Shown: positions 1 to 9,458 of the stretch, one piece after another
Layout: each line of letters opens with the position of its first letter
Numbering within the stretch: the first letter of the stretch is position 1
The notes under the pieces: generated by a model
The model's database searches: none
The model's input: only the letters and a program-made list of their open reading frames with translations
What the model was told of the DNA's origin: nothing
Source: CAYLMM01 sp964384825
Lineage (GTDB): Bacteria; Krumholzibacteriota; Krumholzibacteriia; LZORAL124-64-63
Assembly (NCBI GenBank): GCA_964384825.1
Contig: CAYLMM010000022.1
Span: 1-40,792, forward strand
Direction: 5' to 3'
Length of the DNA stretch: 40,792 nucleotides
Translations under genes and position numbers: made by a program

Positions 1-434
1 GCATGAGGAACTATCGCGGCGGACAGATCCGGACGGGTGAGCGGCTGCCTGCCGGTATCGACTACGAAGCCAACATCTACTTCCGGCAGGAGCGCAACGG
101 CATGCTGCTCGGCACGTACGAGCCGCGTTCGACGCCCTGGAAAGTGGACGGCACGCCGATGGATTTCGGCCACGAACTGCTGCAACCCGACCTTGATCGT
201 ATCGCGGACCGTCTCGAACTCGCGTTCGAGCGCATTCCCGTGCTCGGCGCGGCGGGGATCAAGACCGTCGTGAACGGCCCCTTCACGTTCGGGCCCGACG
301 GCAACCCGATGATCGGGCCGGTGCCTGGCCTCACGAATTACTGGGCGGCCGTCGGCGTCATGGCGGGATTCTGCCAGGCCGGCGGCGTCGGCCTGTGCCT
401 CGCCGAATGGATGATCGACGGCGAGCCGTCGATC
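1..434 (+). CDS. FAD-dependent dimethylglycine/sarcosine dehydrogenase-like protein, internal fragment
   Basis: The frame is open from the window edge. It reads like the end of the FAD-binding domain of dimethylglycine or sarcosine dehydrogenases, which oxidatively demethylate methylated glycines. Family-like segments are GPFTFGPDGNPMIGPVPG, NYWAAVGVMAGFCQAGG and the helix ending LAEWMIDGEP. In this family a C-terminal GcvT-like folate-binding domain normally follows; here the similarity stops at about base 430. The remaining in-frame residues to the stop at 576-578 are the antisense of the neighbouring ligase gene and look like noise. The gene is therefore cut on both sides, on the left by the window and on the right by a join at the palindrome 413-434. 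The family assignment is fairly secure; the exact substrate is not. The sequence resembles alphaproteobacterial versions, so foreign origin or contamination is possible. Confidence 0.75.
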
Positions 435-2776
435 GCCTTGGCCGCCTTCTCGCCCTCGCCGAACAGGGCGCGGACCGAAAGCTCGTGCAGCCGGGGCAGG
501 CGCCGGTCCCGCAGCGGAGGCAGGCCGGTCTCGGGCGGGACCGGCGATCCGTCGCCCCGCTGCCGCCAGCGCAGGTAGACGTGGGGCGAGGCGCCGCCGA
601 GCCGCGTATCCCAGCCGTCCTTCACCGGGCAGAACGACACCAGCGCCGGGTTGCCCACCCACAGCAGCGGCTGGCGGGTGAAGACGCCCAGGTCGAGCGC
701 GCCGTCCTCGAGCACGTATTCCAGGTCTCCGAGCCGCACGTGGCCGCCGTCGATTCTCTCGAGCGGCAGCAGCAGGTCGCGCCGCCGGTCGAAGAGGCCG
801 CCCGGATGAGGCACGACGTCGGTTTCGAGGATGCCCAGGTCGCGGTGGAACCAGCGCGGGATCCGCACCCGGACGCCCGCGGCCTCGATCTCGACGACGC
901 GGCTGCGGTACAACTCCTCGATCACGCCGGTGAAGCTCTCCTCGATGGCCTTGCGCCGGAAGGTGCCCTTGGGCGTCAGCTCGGTTCCGGGCGCGAAGTC
1001 GCGGTCCAGGAGCGCGAAGTTCACCACCCGCTCGCGGGCCGGCAGGTCGCGGTTGGCGGCCGCCACGATGGTGTGGAAGTAGTCGTCGACCATCCCGTCC
1101 TGTTCGGCGGCCTTCAGCAGCGGATCGTCGGCGTCCGGCGCGATCAGCAGCACGTTGTAGTCGCGATGATCGCCCACCAGGAAGACGCGGCGGATTCCCG
1201 GCACGCCGTGGAATTTCTGCTCCACCCGGCGCGGCGCGATGGTCTGGCCGCGGGTGTTCTTGTAGATGTCCTTGATCCGGTCGACGATCTGCAGGTGGCC
1301 GTCGTCGTGTTCGCGGAAGAGATCGCCGGTCGCCAGCCATCGCCCGTCGGCGCCTTCGGGCGGATCGAGGTAGCGGGCGATGTAGGGCCCCGAGACCAGG
1401 AGCTCGCCCTGGTCCGACAGGCGCACCCGGGCCCCGGGCAGGGGCTTGCCCACCGAGTCGTCGCGATAATCGCCCGGCGGGGTCATGGTGATGCCGCCGG
1501 TGGCCTCGGTCATTCCGAACCCGCTGCACAGCTCCACGCCCCGGCCCTGGAAGAACCGGAAGACCTTCGGATCGAGGTAGCCCGCGGCGGACAGACCCCA
1601 GCGCAGGCGGTCGCCCACCACCGACCGCAGCCGCGAGGAGGCCGATACGTCGGGCCGGTCCTCGCCCTCGTGGCAGGCGTCGTGGATCTGCTGCCAGCGC
1701 AGGGGGATGCTCACCAGGCCGGTCGGCCGGATCTCGGACATCCGCGCCAGCAGGGTCTCTTTCGAGGGATTGCCGACGAAGGCGTAGACGCCGCCCCAGA
1801 AGATGGTGCCCAGCATCTCGAGATAGCGGCCGAAGGTGTGGAACAGGGGCAGGTAGCAGAGCAGCACCTCGTCGCGTCCCACGGCGGGCAGCGCCGCCGC
1901 GCGGGCGAAGCGCTTGGTCACGAGGTTGCCCAGGGTGAAGACCACGCCCTTGGGCCGGCCCGTGCTGCCGGATGTGAACATCGTGGTGGCCGGATCGTCG
2001 AGGCCCAGGCGCGGACGGGCGGCCAGCAGCCGGTCGTCCGCGGCGGGATCGCGGCGCGTGCATTCCTCTTCGAGGCTGAAGCGGTCGCCGGCGGGGCCGG
2101 GGTCGACGTCATCCTCCAGCAGTGCATGCTGCAGGGCGTCGAAGCGTTCCTCGCGCACCTGCTCGACGGTGGTCCGGGCGGTCGGATCGCCGGTGATCAG
2201 CATGTTGATCCGCAGCCGGTCGCAGATCCAGGCCAGATGTTCGGCGGACATGCCGGGATTCAGCACCGCGATCGGGATGCCGTGCATCAGGCAGGCCAGG
2301 TCGCAGACCGCCGCCCGCGGGGAATTCGCCGCCATCATCGCCACGCGGGGTTCGCCGTCGGTCATGTCGATGATCGCCGCGGCGTAGGCCCGGGCCTTCC
2401 GCCGCACCTGCTCGTAGGTCCAACGGCCCGATCCGGGCCGCCCCGGTTCCAGGAACAGGGTGTGGTCGGGATGGGCCGCGGCGCGGCCGGTCAGCAGGGT
2501 CTCGATGGTGTAGCCGCTCGTCCGGACGGCCGCGAAGCAGCTTTCGGCCCAGCGCTCGCGGGCTTCGTCGTCGGGCAGGTTCTCCAGGAAGTCGGGATGC
2601 CGGGTCAGGTCGAGGTAGCGGTGCCAGGATTCGTCGGGGATGGCCGTCCCCGCGGCCAACGCGGCCTCGGCCGCCGTGAGCAGGGTCCCGGCCGAATCGG
2701 CGGCGGGGGCCTCGCGTCCGGGCGCGGGCTCCCAGGCCGAGAGCAGGGAAAGGAAATCCGCCGTCGATCGTGACAT
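338..2776 (-). CDS. AMP-forming acyl-CoA synthetase/ligase, 3' end probably truncated
   Basis: This adenylate-forming enzyme activates a carboxylic acid, probably a fatty acid, to an acyl-AMP and then an acyl-CoA. Visible motifs in order are the P-loop TSGSTGRPKGVVFT (about residues 265-280), GFGMTEATGG, the ATGDLFREHDDG segment with the IVDRIKDIYKNTRGQ hinge, and a C-terminal PKGTFRRK in the position of the catalytic lysine. After the ligase module about 170 further residues follow (RVRIPRWFHRDLG onward) that I do not recognise; they suggest a longer, multidomain protein. Coding quality stops at about residue 780 (EKAAKAID), exactly at the palindrome 413-434; the last 25 or so residues are antisense of the dehydrogenase. 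The start is the ATG at 2776. It follows the secreted-protein gene on the same strand. Confidence 0.82.
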   Translation of the reverse strand: MSRSTADFLSLLSAWEPAPGREAPAADSAGTLLTAAEAALAAGTAIPDESWHRYLDLTRHPDFLENLPDDEARERWAESCFAAVRTSGYTIETLLTGRAAAHPDHTLFLEPGRPGSGRWTYEQVRRKARAYAAAIIDMTDGEPRVAMMAANSPRAAVCDLACLMHGIPIAVLNPGMSAEHLAWICDRLRINMLITGDPTARTTVEQVREERFDALQHALLEDDVDPGPAGDRFSLEEECTRRDPAADDRLLAARPRLGLDDPATTMFTSGSTGRPKGVVFTLGNLVTKRFARAAALPAVGRDEVLLCYLPLFHTFGRYLEMLGTIFWGGVYAFVGNPSKETLLARMSEIRPTGLVSIPLRWQQIHDACHEGEDRPDVSASSRLRSVVGDRLRWGLSAAGYLDPKVFRFFQGRGVELCSGFGMTEATGGITMTPPGDYRDDSVGKPLPGARVRLSDQGELLVSGPYIARYLDPPEGADGRWLATGDLFREHDDGHLQIVDRIKDIYKNTRGQTIAPRRVEQKFHGVPGIRRVFLVGDHRDYNVLLIAPDADDPLLKAAEQDGMVDDYFHTIVAAANRDLPARERVVNFALLDRDFAPGTELTPKGTFRRKAIEESFTGVIEELYRSRVVEIEAAGVRVRIPRWFHRDLGILETDVVPHPGGLFDRRRDLLLPLERIDGGHVRLGDLEYVLEDGALDLGVFTRQPLLWVGNPALVSFCPVKDGWDTRLGGASPHVYLRWRQRGDGSPVPPETGLPPLRDRRLPRLHELSVRALFGEGEKAAKAIDGSPSIIHSARHRPTPPAWQNPAMTPTAAQ
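413..434. repeat. Short palindrome at the junction of two truncated genes
   Basis: Bases 413-422 (GATCGACGGC) and 425-434 (GCCGTCGATC) form a perfect 10-bp inverted repeat with a 2-base centre. The FAD-dehydrogenase reading frame loses family similarity here on the plus strand, and the acyl-CoA synthetase frame loses it here on the minus strand. This is the likely breakpoint of a rearrangement or of an assembly or library chimera. Confidence 0.6.
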
Positions 2777-2871
2777 CGGGCACCATCATCGCGTTGCGGG
2801 CCGTACCTTGCCGGGACTCCCGTCCAGCATAGTCGAAACCGGCGCGGAGGCAAGGATCCGCCGGCGGCCGG

Positions 2872-3408
2872 TCAGGATCGCGGCCGGATCGCAACGTGAT
2901 GCCGGACCTTGAAGAAGTCGCCGTCCAGGCGCAGCTCGACGCTGGCGTCGTCGGTCCGCCAGTGCGCTTCGTAGGTCACCTCGCCCGCGACGACGCCCAG
3001 GCCCGTCCGGGTCGGCAGCGCGCGGTAGAGATCTTCGCTCTTCAGATAGCGCCAACGGTCGGCGACAGGCGGCGCGATGGCCGCGCAGAGGGCCTGCCGC
3101 ACCCTTTCCATGTCCCGGATATGCTTGTTGGGATCGGTGTGGATCTCCTCGAATTCCAGGCCGGCCTCCACCAGCCGGTCCGCGTCGAAGCGGTAGACCA
3201 GCCGGCAGGCCAGGCCGGCGAACCGCGTCCGGCATTGGATGAGGTCCCCGTCGCAAGGCAGCGCGGGGGAGGGCAGCGAGCCGAGGATCTCGGCCCGGGA
3301 GGCGCCCCAGGCCGGGATCGGCGGCGGCGAGGTCTCGGCGGCGATCCCCGCGGTCGCCGCGGTCAGAATCAATAGGACGGCTCCGGTCGTTCCGATAAAT
3401 TTCGACAT
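2872..3408 (-). CDS. Secreted protein of unknown function
   Basis: This 178-residue protein has an N-terminal signal peptide: a short basic start (MSKFIG) and a hydrophobic stretch ending TAGIAAE. The start at 3408 is preferred over the ATG at 3426 because GGAGG lies 6 bases upstream of it. The mature part has five cysteines, among them C-D-G-D-L-I-Q-C, and a mixed alpha/beta look with several charged segments; no family is recognised. It sits between the sodium symporter and the ligase on the same strand, so it may be cotranscribed with them, but nothing shows a shared role. Confidence 0.6.
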   Translation of the reverse strand: MSKFIGTTGAVLLILTAATAGIAAETSPPPIPAWGASRAEILGSLPSPALPCDGDLIQCRTRFAGLACRLVYRFDADRLVEAGLEFEEIHTDPNKHIRDMERVRQALCAAIAPPVADRWRYLKSEDLYRALPTRTGLGVVAGEVTYEAHWRTDDASVELRLDGDFFKVRHHVAIRPRS

Positions 3409-3442
3409 GGTCGGTCCTCCGTGCATTTCGGCGGAGGCGAGG

Positions 3443-4837
3443 TCATTGATATTCTGCTCCGAAGATGACGCTCACGATGATCGCGCCAACCGCCAGCGGC
3501 GCCGCGAACCGGATCAGGAATCGCCATCCGGCGTAGATCGACCGCGCGGATCCGTGCCCCTGCTCGATCTCCTCGCGGGTGTCGCGGCCGGGCAGGGCCC
3601 ATCCGGTGAACAGGGCGATCAGCAGCCCGCCGACCGGCAGCAGCCAGTTCGCGGACAGGTAGTCGAGCGTGCCGAAAACGCCCCGGGCCGATTCCTTCCC
3701 GAAGACGTTCAGGTTCGACAGCGCCTCGTTGCCGCCCATGCTCAGGGCGTTCAGCACCCCGAAGGCGAAGATGCCGCCGCCGAGGGTCAGCACCGCGCGC
3801 CGGCGCGACCAGCCCAGCTCGTCGATGGCGCAGCTCGAGACCACCTCCATCAGGCTGATGGTGCTGGTCAGGGCGGCGAAGGCGACCAGCAGGTAGAAGA
3901 AGGTGGCGATCAACGAGCCGCCGGGCAGCTGGTAGAAGACCGTCGGCAGCGTGGTGAACAGGATCCCCGAGCTGGCCGAGACCTCGAAGTCGAAGCTGAA
4001 GATGATCGAGAACATGATGATGCTGGCGATGATGCCGACCGCGGTGTCGAGCGTCGCGATCTGGGCGGCCGACTTGGGGATCGAGTCCTCCTTGCGCATG
4101 TAGCTGCCGTAGGTGAGGATCGCCCCCATGCCCAGGCTGAGCGAGAAGAAGGCCTGGCCCAGCGCCTCGAGCAGCGAGCGGCTGGTGAGGTCGCCGAAGT
4201 TGGGCCGGAACAGGAAACGCATGGCGTCGCCGAAGCCGCTGGTGGTGGTGGCGTAGATCGCCAGCGCGATCAGGATCAGAAACAGCAGCGGCATCAGCAC
4301 CCGGGCCACCCGTTCGATCCCCGCCTTCACGCCGCAGACGACCGCCCCGATCGTCATCGCCATGAACACGCCCTGGCCCAGGGTCTGCGCGGAGCCGTCG
4401 GCCAGGTACGAGCCGAAGAAGTTCTGCAGGGTCTCGGGATGGTTCGCCAGCTCGCCCAGATGGCCCGACGCCGCCATCACTATGTAGCGCAGCGTCCAGC
4501 CGGCCACCACGCTGTAGTACGACAGGATGATGAAGCCCGCGCTCACCCCCATCATGCCGACCAGGGTCCAGAACCGGCCGCCGGGCCGGCCGCGGCCCAG
4601 GACCCGGAAGGCGCCCACCGGATTGAGCTGGCTGCGGCGTCCGAGCACGATCTCGGCCATGATGATCGGCAGGCCCACCAGCACGACCGCCAGGATGTAG
4701 ACCAGCACGAAGGCGCCGCCCTGGTTCTCATAGGTGATGTAGGGGAACTTCCATAGGTTGCCGAGTCCGACGGCGCTGCCTGCGGCGGCGAGGATGAATC
4801 CGAGCTTGCCGCTCCACTGTCCGCGAGGTTGGGCCAT
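3443..4837 (-). CDS. Sodium-dependent transporter, neurotransmitter:sodium symporter (SNF) family
   Basis: This 464-residue polytopic membrane protein belongs to the LeuT-fold NSS family, which imports amino acids or related solutes with Na+. The first membrane helix carries the family signature GSAVGLGNLWKFPY with the unwound G-N-L-W segment that lines the Na+ and substrate sites, followed by NQGGAFVLVY. About eleven to twelve hydrophobic helices are visible; the length is typical for bacterial members. The start has AGAAGGAG 7 bases upstream. The substrate cannot be told from sequence. It lies 105 bases downstream of korB with its own candidate promoter (4877-4906). A Na+-coupled carrier next to Kor/Rnf genes would fit a sodium bioenergetic economy, but that link is inference. 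Confidence 0.92.
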   Translation of the reverse strand: MAQPRGQWSGKLGFILAAAGSAVGLGNLWKFPYITYENQGGAFVLVYILAVVLVGLPIIMAEIVLGRRSQLNPVGAFRVLGRGRPGGRFWTLVGMMGVSAGFIILSYYSVVAGWTLRYIVMAASGHLGELANHPETLQNFFGSYLADGSAQTLGQGVFMAMTIGAVVCGVKAGIERVARVLMPLLFLILIALAIYATTTSGFGDAMRFLFRPNFGDLTSRSLLEALGQAFFSLSLGMGAILTYGSYMRKEDSIPKSAAQIATLDTAVGIIASIIMFSIIFSFDFEVSASSGILFTTLPTVFYQLPGGSLIATFFYLLVAFAALTSTISLMEVVSSCAIDELGWSRRRAVLTLGGGIFAFGVLNALSMGGNEALSNLNVFGKESARGVFGTLDYLSANWLLPVGGLLIALFTGWALPGRDTREEIEQGHGSARSIYAGWRFLIRFAAPLAVGAIIVSVIFGAEYQ

Positions 4838-4876
4838 TCCGCAGCTCCTTCTGAGGTGATAGGGACCGATCGGCCC

Positions 4877-4906
4877 AGCCTATCCCCCGGTGCGCGGAAC
4901 TGTCAA
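4877..4906 (-). promoter_or_regulatory. Candidate sigma70-type promoter for the sodium symporter
   Basis: On the minus strand a perfect TTGACA (4906-4901) is followed after 18 bases by TAGGCT (4882-4877), 40 bases upstream of the symporter start. The -35 is consensus and the -10 is weak (3 of 6). Confidence 0.45.
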
Positions 4907-4942
4907 GATGTCGGGGCGGTGTTCCTGCGTCGGGCCGCGGGC

Positions 4943-5931
<989 letters not shown>

Positions 5932-5935
<4 letters not shown>

Positions 5936-7776
5936 GATTTCTCCTCCAGGATGGCGACGATCCGTTCCTGCAGCTCGAGCGCGGTGAACGGCTTGCCCTT
6001 GACCTTGCTGCATTCGATGAACCGGTGCCGAGGGTATTCGCTGCGCAGCAGCCGCGCGAGCTGTCCCATGTTCAGCTCCGGCACCAGCACCTTCCCGTAG
6101 CGGCCGAAGATCGTGTCCAGATCCTTCGGCAAGGGCCACAGATGACGCAGGTGCAGATGGGCCACCGGCCGGTCCTCGCGGCGCAGGCGCTCGACCACGC
6201 TGCGGATGGCGCCGAAGGTCGAGCCCCAGCCCACGACCAGTTCGTCGGCGTGGTCGGGCCCGAAGATCTCCGGCTCGGGCAGCGATTCGCGGATCCCCAG
6301 CACCTTGTCGCGCCGCAGCTTCACCATCAGTTCGTGGTTCTCGGGTTCGGAGCTGACGTTGCCCGTGAGATGCTCCTTCTCCAGGCCGCCGACGCGGTGT
6401 TCGAGGCCCGGCGTGCCCGGCAGCGCCCAGGGCCGCGCCAGCTTGTCGTCGCGGTCGTAGGGCCGGAAGCTCTCGGGATCGTCGGCGAAAGCGGCGGGGA
6501 AGGGCTCGAGCTTGTCGATCTCCGGCAGGCGCCAGGGGCCGGCCCCGTTGGCGATGTAGTTGTCGCTCAGCAGGATCACCGGGGTCATGTACTGCACGGC
6601 GATGCGGCAGGCCTCGACCGCGCAGTCGAAGGCGTCGGCGGGAGTCGCGCACGACAGCACCGGCAGCGGCGCCTCGCTGTTGCGGCCGAAGATCGACTGC
6701 AGCAGGTCGGCCTGCTCGACCTTGGTCGGCATCCCGGTCGAAGGGCCGGCCCGCTGGACGTCGACCACCACCAGCGGCAATTCGGTCGCCACCGCCAGGC
6801 CCAGGGCCTCGGTCTTGAGCGCCAGGCCCGGCCCGCTGGTGGTCGTGATGCCCAGCATCCCGGCGTAGGAGGCCCCGATCGCCGCGCAGATCGCCGCGAT
6901 CTCGTCCTCCATCTGCATGGTCACCACTCCGAAGCGCTTCATCCCGGAAAGCTGGTGCAGGATGTCCGAGGCCGGGGTGATCGGGTAGGAGCCCAGAAAC
7001 GGCTTCAGCCCGGCCAGCTTGGCGCCGGCCACCAGCCCCAGCCCCAGGGCCTCGTTGCCCATGATGTTGCGGTAGGTGCCGGGCCGGGCCGCGGCCATCG
7101 GATCGACCTCGTAGCGGCCCTGGAACAGCTCGTGGATGTCGCCGGCGTTGTAGCCCGCGCGCAGGGCCTTCTTGTTGGCCTCGGCCAGGTCGGGCTTGCC
7201 GGCGAACTTGGCGTCGAGCCACTCGATCGTCGGTTCCAGCGACCGGCTGTAGAGCCAGTACATCAGCCCCAGCGTGTAGAAGTTCTTGCAGCGCAGGACG
7301 TCCCTTTTCGACAGCGGCGAATCGGCCAGCGCCTCGGTCACCCGGCTGTTGATGTCGACCTCGATGACGCGCACGCCCGCGAGCGTGCCGTCGGTCAGCG
7401 GGTTGTCCGCGAGGCCGGCCTTGGCCAGGTCGCGCTCGGTGAAGTTCCCCGTGTTGACGATGATCACGCCGCCGGGCGCCAGGTCCTTGTAGTTCACGAT
7501 CAGCGCCGCGGGATTCATCGCCACCAGCACGTCGGGCGTGTCGCCGGCGGTGTAGATGTCCGCGGAGCTGAAGTGGATCTGGAAGCCCGAGACCCCGGGC
7601 CGCGTGCCGGCAGGGGCGCGGATCTCGGCGGGGAAATCGGGGAAGGTGGCCAGGTCGTTGCCCATGATGGCGGTGGTTTCGGTGAACCGGCCGCCGGTCA
7701 GCTGCATGCCGTCGCCGGAGTCGCCGGCGAAACGGATGACGACATCGTCCTGCTTGGTGATTCCCTGGGTGGACAT
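5932..7776 (-). CDS. korA: 2-oxoacid:ferredoxin oxidoreductase alpha subunit with fused gamma domain (KorA-like)
   Basis: This 614-residue subunit has the gamma domain at the N-terminus (FAGDSGDGMQLTGG, about residues 15-30, through about 190), followed by the pyrimidine-binding alpha domain with SYPITPASD, QMEDEIAAICAAIGAS, TTSGPGLALKTEALG and QRAGPSTGMPTK. Length and domain order match KorA. With KorB it would supply reduced ferredoxin, either by running the oxidative TCA step or, in reverse, by fixing CO2 onto succinyl-CoA. The start ATG at 7776 has GGAG 7 bases upstream. The gene is divergent from rnfA across about 260 bases, which suggests coordinated control of ferredoxin reduction and ferredoxin oxidation by Rnf. 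Confidence 0.92.
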
Positions 7777-7949
7777 GGGCTCTCCGGTGGTCGCCCCCCG
7801 GCCCGCCGCCTGCGGAAAAGGCGCGTGGGAGGGTGGGAATTTTGAAGCCGGATCCTGTCCGCAACGTCGCGCAAGGGGTTCCGGCGCCGATGTTGAACAG
7901 CAAGGTACAATAGACCAATCCGGGGTGCCAGGGTCCGATTTTTTTTGAC

Positions 7950-7977
7950 TTGAATTCCATCCGGCCGGGGCTCTTAT
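7950..7977 (+). promoter_or_regulatory. Weak candidate promoter for the rnf operon
   Basis: TTGAAT (7950-7955) and TCTTAT (7972-7977) are separated by 16 bases in the korA-rnfA intergenic region, which is locally A+T-rich with a run of eight T at 7939-7946. It is the best promoter-like pair I see upstream of rnfA, but its -10 is imperfect. Confidence 0.3.
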
Positions 7978-8036
7978 TCGACTGTTGGCAAGAAATTATC
8001 AGATAGCGTTCCACTCCTTATTCCAACGAGGCCGCC

Positions 8037-8612
8037 ATGGAACTGCTGTTGCTCGTGGTCAGCGCCATCTTCGTCAACAACTTCGTCCTTTCCCGATTCC
8101 TCGGCATCTGCCCCTTCCTAGGCGTTTCGAAGAAGCTCGAGACGGCCCTGGGCATGACCGGCGCCGTGCTGTTCGTGATGACCCTCGCGAGCATCGTCAG
8201 CTGGCTGGTCTACCGCTACGTGCTGGTGCCCTACGACCTGACCTACCTGCGCACCATCTCGTTCATCCTGATCATCGCCTCGATGGTCCAGCTCGTGGAG
8301 CTGGCCCTGCAGAAGCTCGCCCCGCCGCTCTACAAGTCGCTGGGCATCTTCCTGCCGTTGATCACGACCAACTGCGCGGTCCTGGGCTGCGCGGTGATGA
8401 ACGTCCAGAACGAATACAACCTGCTCGAGACGGCCGTCTTCAGCATCGCTTCGGCGCTGGGCTTCGGCCTCGCCCTCTGCCTGTTCTCCGGCATCCGCGA
8501 GGTGCTGGACCTGGCCGATACGCCGAAGGTCTTCCGGGGCACCGCCATCGCGCTGGTGACCGCCGGCATCCTCTCGATGTCGTTCATGGGATTCGCCGGG
8601 CTCGTCCGGTAA
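8037..8612 (+). CDS. rnfA: Rnf electron transport complex subunit A
   Basis: This 191-residue integral membrane protein has six predicted helices and is one of the two homologous core subunits of the Rnf ferredoxin:NAD+ oxidoreductase, which couples electron transfer to Na+ or H+ translocation across the inner membrane. Characteristic segments are FVNNFVLSRFLGICPFLGVSKK at the start and FLPLITTNCAVLGCAV mid-protein. Cys25 and Cys113 are the positions that, in characterised Rnf/Nqr complexes, help ligate an intramembrane Fe-S centre together with RnfE. Length is normal. GAGG lies 7 bases before the ATG. It opens the operon in the order rnfABCDGE, the arrangement of proteobacterial clusters rather than the clostridial C-D-G-E-A-B order. 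Confidence 0.95.
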   Translation: MELLLLVVSAIFVNNFVLSRFLGICPFLGVSKKLETALGMTGAVLFVMTLASIVSWLVYRYVLVPYDLTYLRTISFILIIASMVQLVELALQKLAPPLYKSLGIFLPLITTNCAVLGCAVMNVQNEYNLLETAVFSIASALGFGLALCLFSGIREVLDLADTPKVFRGTAIALVTAGILSMSFMGFAGLVR

Positions 8613-8633
8613 CGATCCCGAAAGGAGAGCGCC

Positions 8634-9437
8634 TTGCTGGTGTCTACCGCCGTTCTGGCCGGACTCGGACTGGTGGCCGGACTGGGCCTGAGCCTCGCCG
8701 CCCGCTTCTTCGCCGTGGAGACCGATCCGCGCCAGGAAAAGATCGCCGACATGCTGCCCGGCGCGAACTGCGGCGGCTGCGGCTACGCGGGCTGCAACGA
8801 TTTCGCCGCCGCGGTCGTCAAGGGCGACGTCGAGCCCGACGCCTGCCCGGTCAGCTCGGCCGAGGTCGCCGCGGCCATCGCCGAGGTCATGGGCAAGACC
8901 GTCGAGGCCAAGACCCCGATGGTGGCCCTGGTGATGTGCCAGGGCTCGGAGGACGCCGACCTGCGCAAGAAGTACCGCTACAACGGCGTGGCGAGCTGCG
9001 CCAGCGCCGACCTTCTCGCCCGGGGCGATCGCCTCTGCAACTACGGCTGTCTGGGCCTGGGCGACTGCCTGCGGGCCTGCGGCTTCAACGCGATCGAGAT
9101 CAACGATCTGGGCGTGGCGCAGGTCATCCCGTCGCGCTGCACCGGCTGCGGCCAGTGCGTCGCCGCCTGCCCCAAGGGCATCATCCGCCTGGTGCCCGAG
9201 ACGGCCCGGATCCACGTCCTGTGCAGCAACCACGACAAGGGCGCCGCGGCCAAGAAGGCCTGCTCGGTGTCCTGCATCGGCTGCAAGAAGTGCGAGAAAT
9301 TCTTCGAGGGCAGCCACATGAAGGTCGCCGACTTCCTGGCCGCCGTCGACTACGACAATCCGCCGACCGACCTGGACGTGATCGGGCAGTGCCCGACCGG
9401 AGCGATCGTCGAACGCGATTTCACCGCGGCCGAATAG
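8634..9437 (+). CDS. rnfB: Rnf complex ferredoxin-like subunit B, extended form
   Basis: This 267-residue peripheral Fe-S protein is anchored by one N-terminal helix (residues 2-25). The start is TTG at 8634, chosen because AAAGGAGAG precedes it and the helix begins immediately. Cluster motifs in order: C46-G-G-C49-x4-C54...C71 (Fe-S domain), C135-x3-C139-x5-C145-x3-C149, C169-x2-C172-x2-C175-x3-C179-P (classic 4Fe-4S), and C214-x2-C217-x2-C220 with a distant C253-P-T-G. This is a long polyferredoxin form, about 75 residues longer than the roughly 190-residue enterobacterial type and like those of anaerobes. It should accept electrons from ferredoxin and pass them to the membrane subunits. 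Confidence 0.94.
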   Translation: MLVSTAVLAGLGLVAGLGLSLAARFFAVETDPRQEKIADMLPGANCGGCGYAGCNDFAAAVVKGDVEPDACPVSSAEVAAAIAEVMGKTVEAKTPMVALVMCQGSEDADLRKKYRYNGVASCASADLLARGDRLCNYGCLGLGDCLRACGFNAIEINDLGVAQVIPSRCTGCGQCVAACPKGIIRLVPETARIHVLCSNHDKGAAAKKACSVSCIGCKKCEKFFEGSHMKVADFLAAVDYDNPPTDLDVIGQCPTGAIVERDFTAAE

Positions 9438-9458
9438 AGCCAAGCGCTGGAGGACGGC

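Noticed and set aside
395..2773. Long plus-strand open frame (792 codons)
   Set aside because: It is the antisense shadow of the acyl-CoA synthetase; its product is Arg/Gln/Gly-rich without domains, an effect of high GC.
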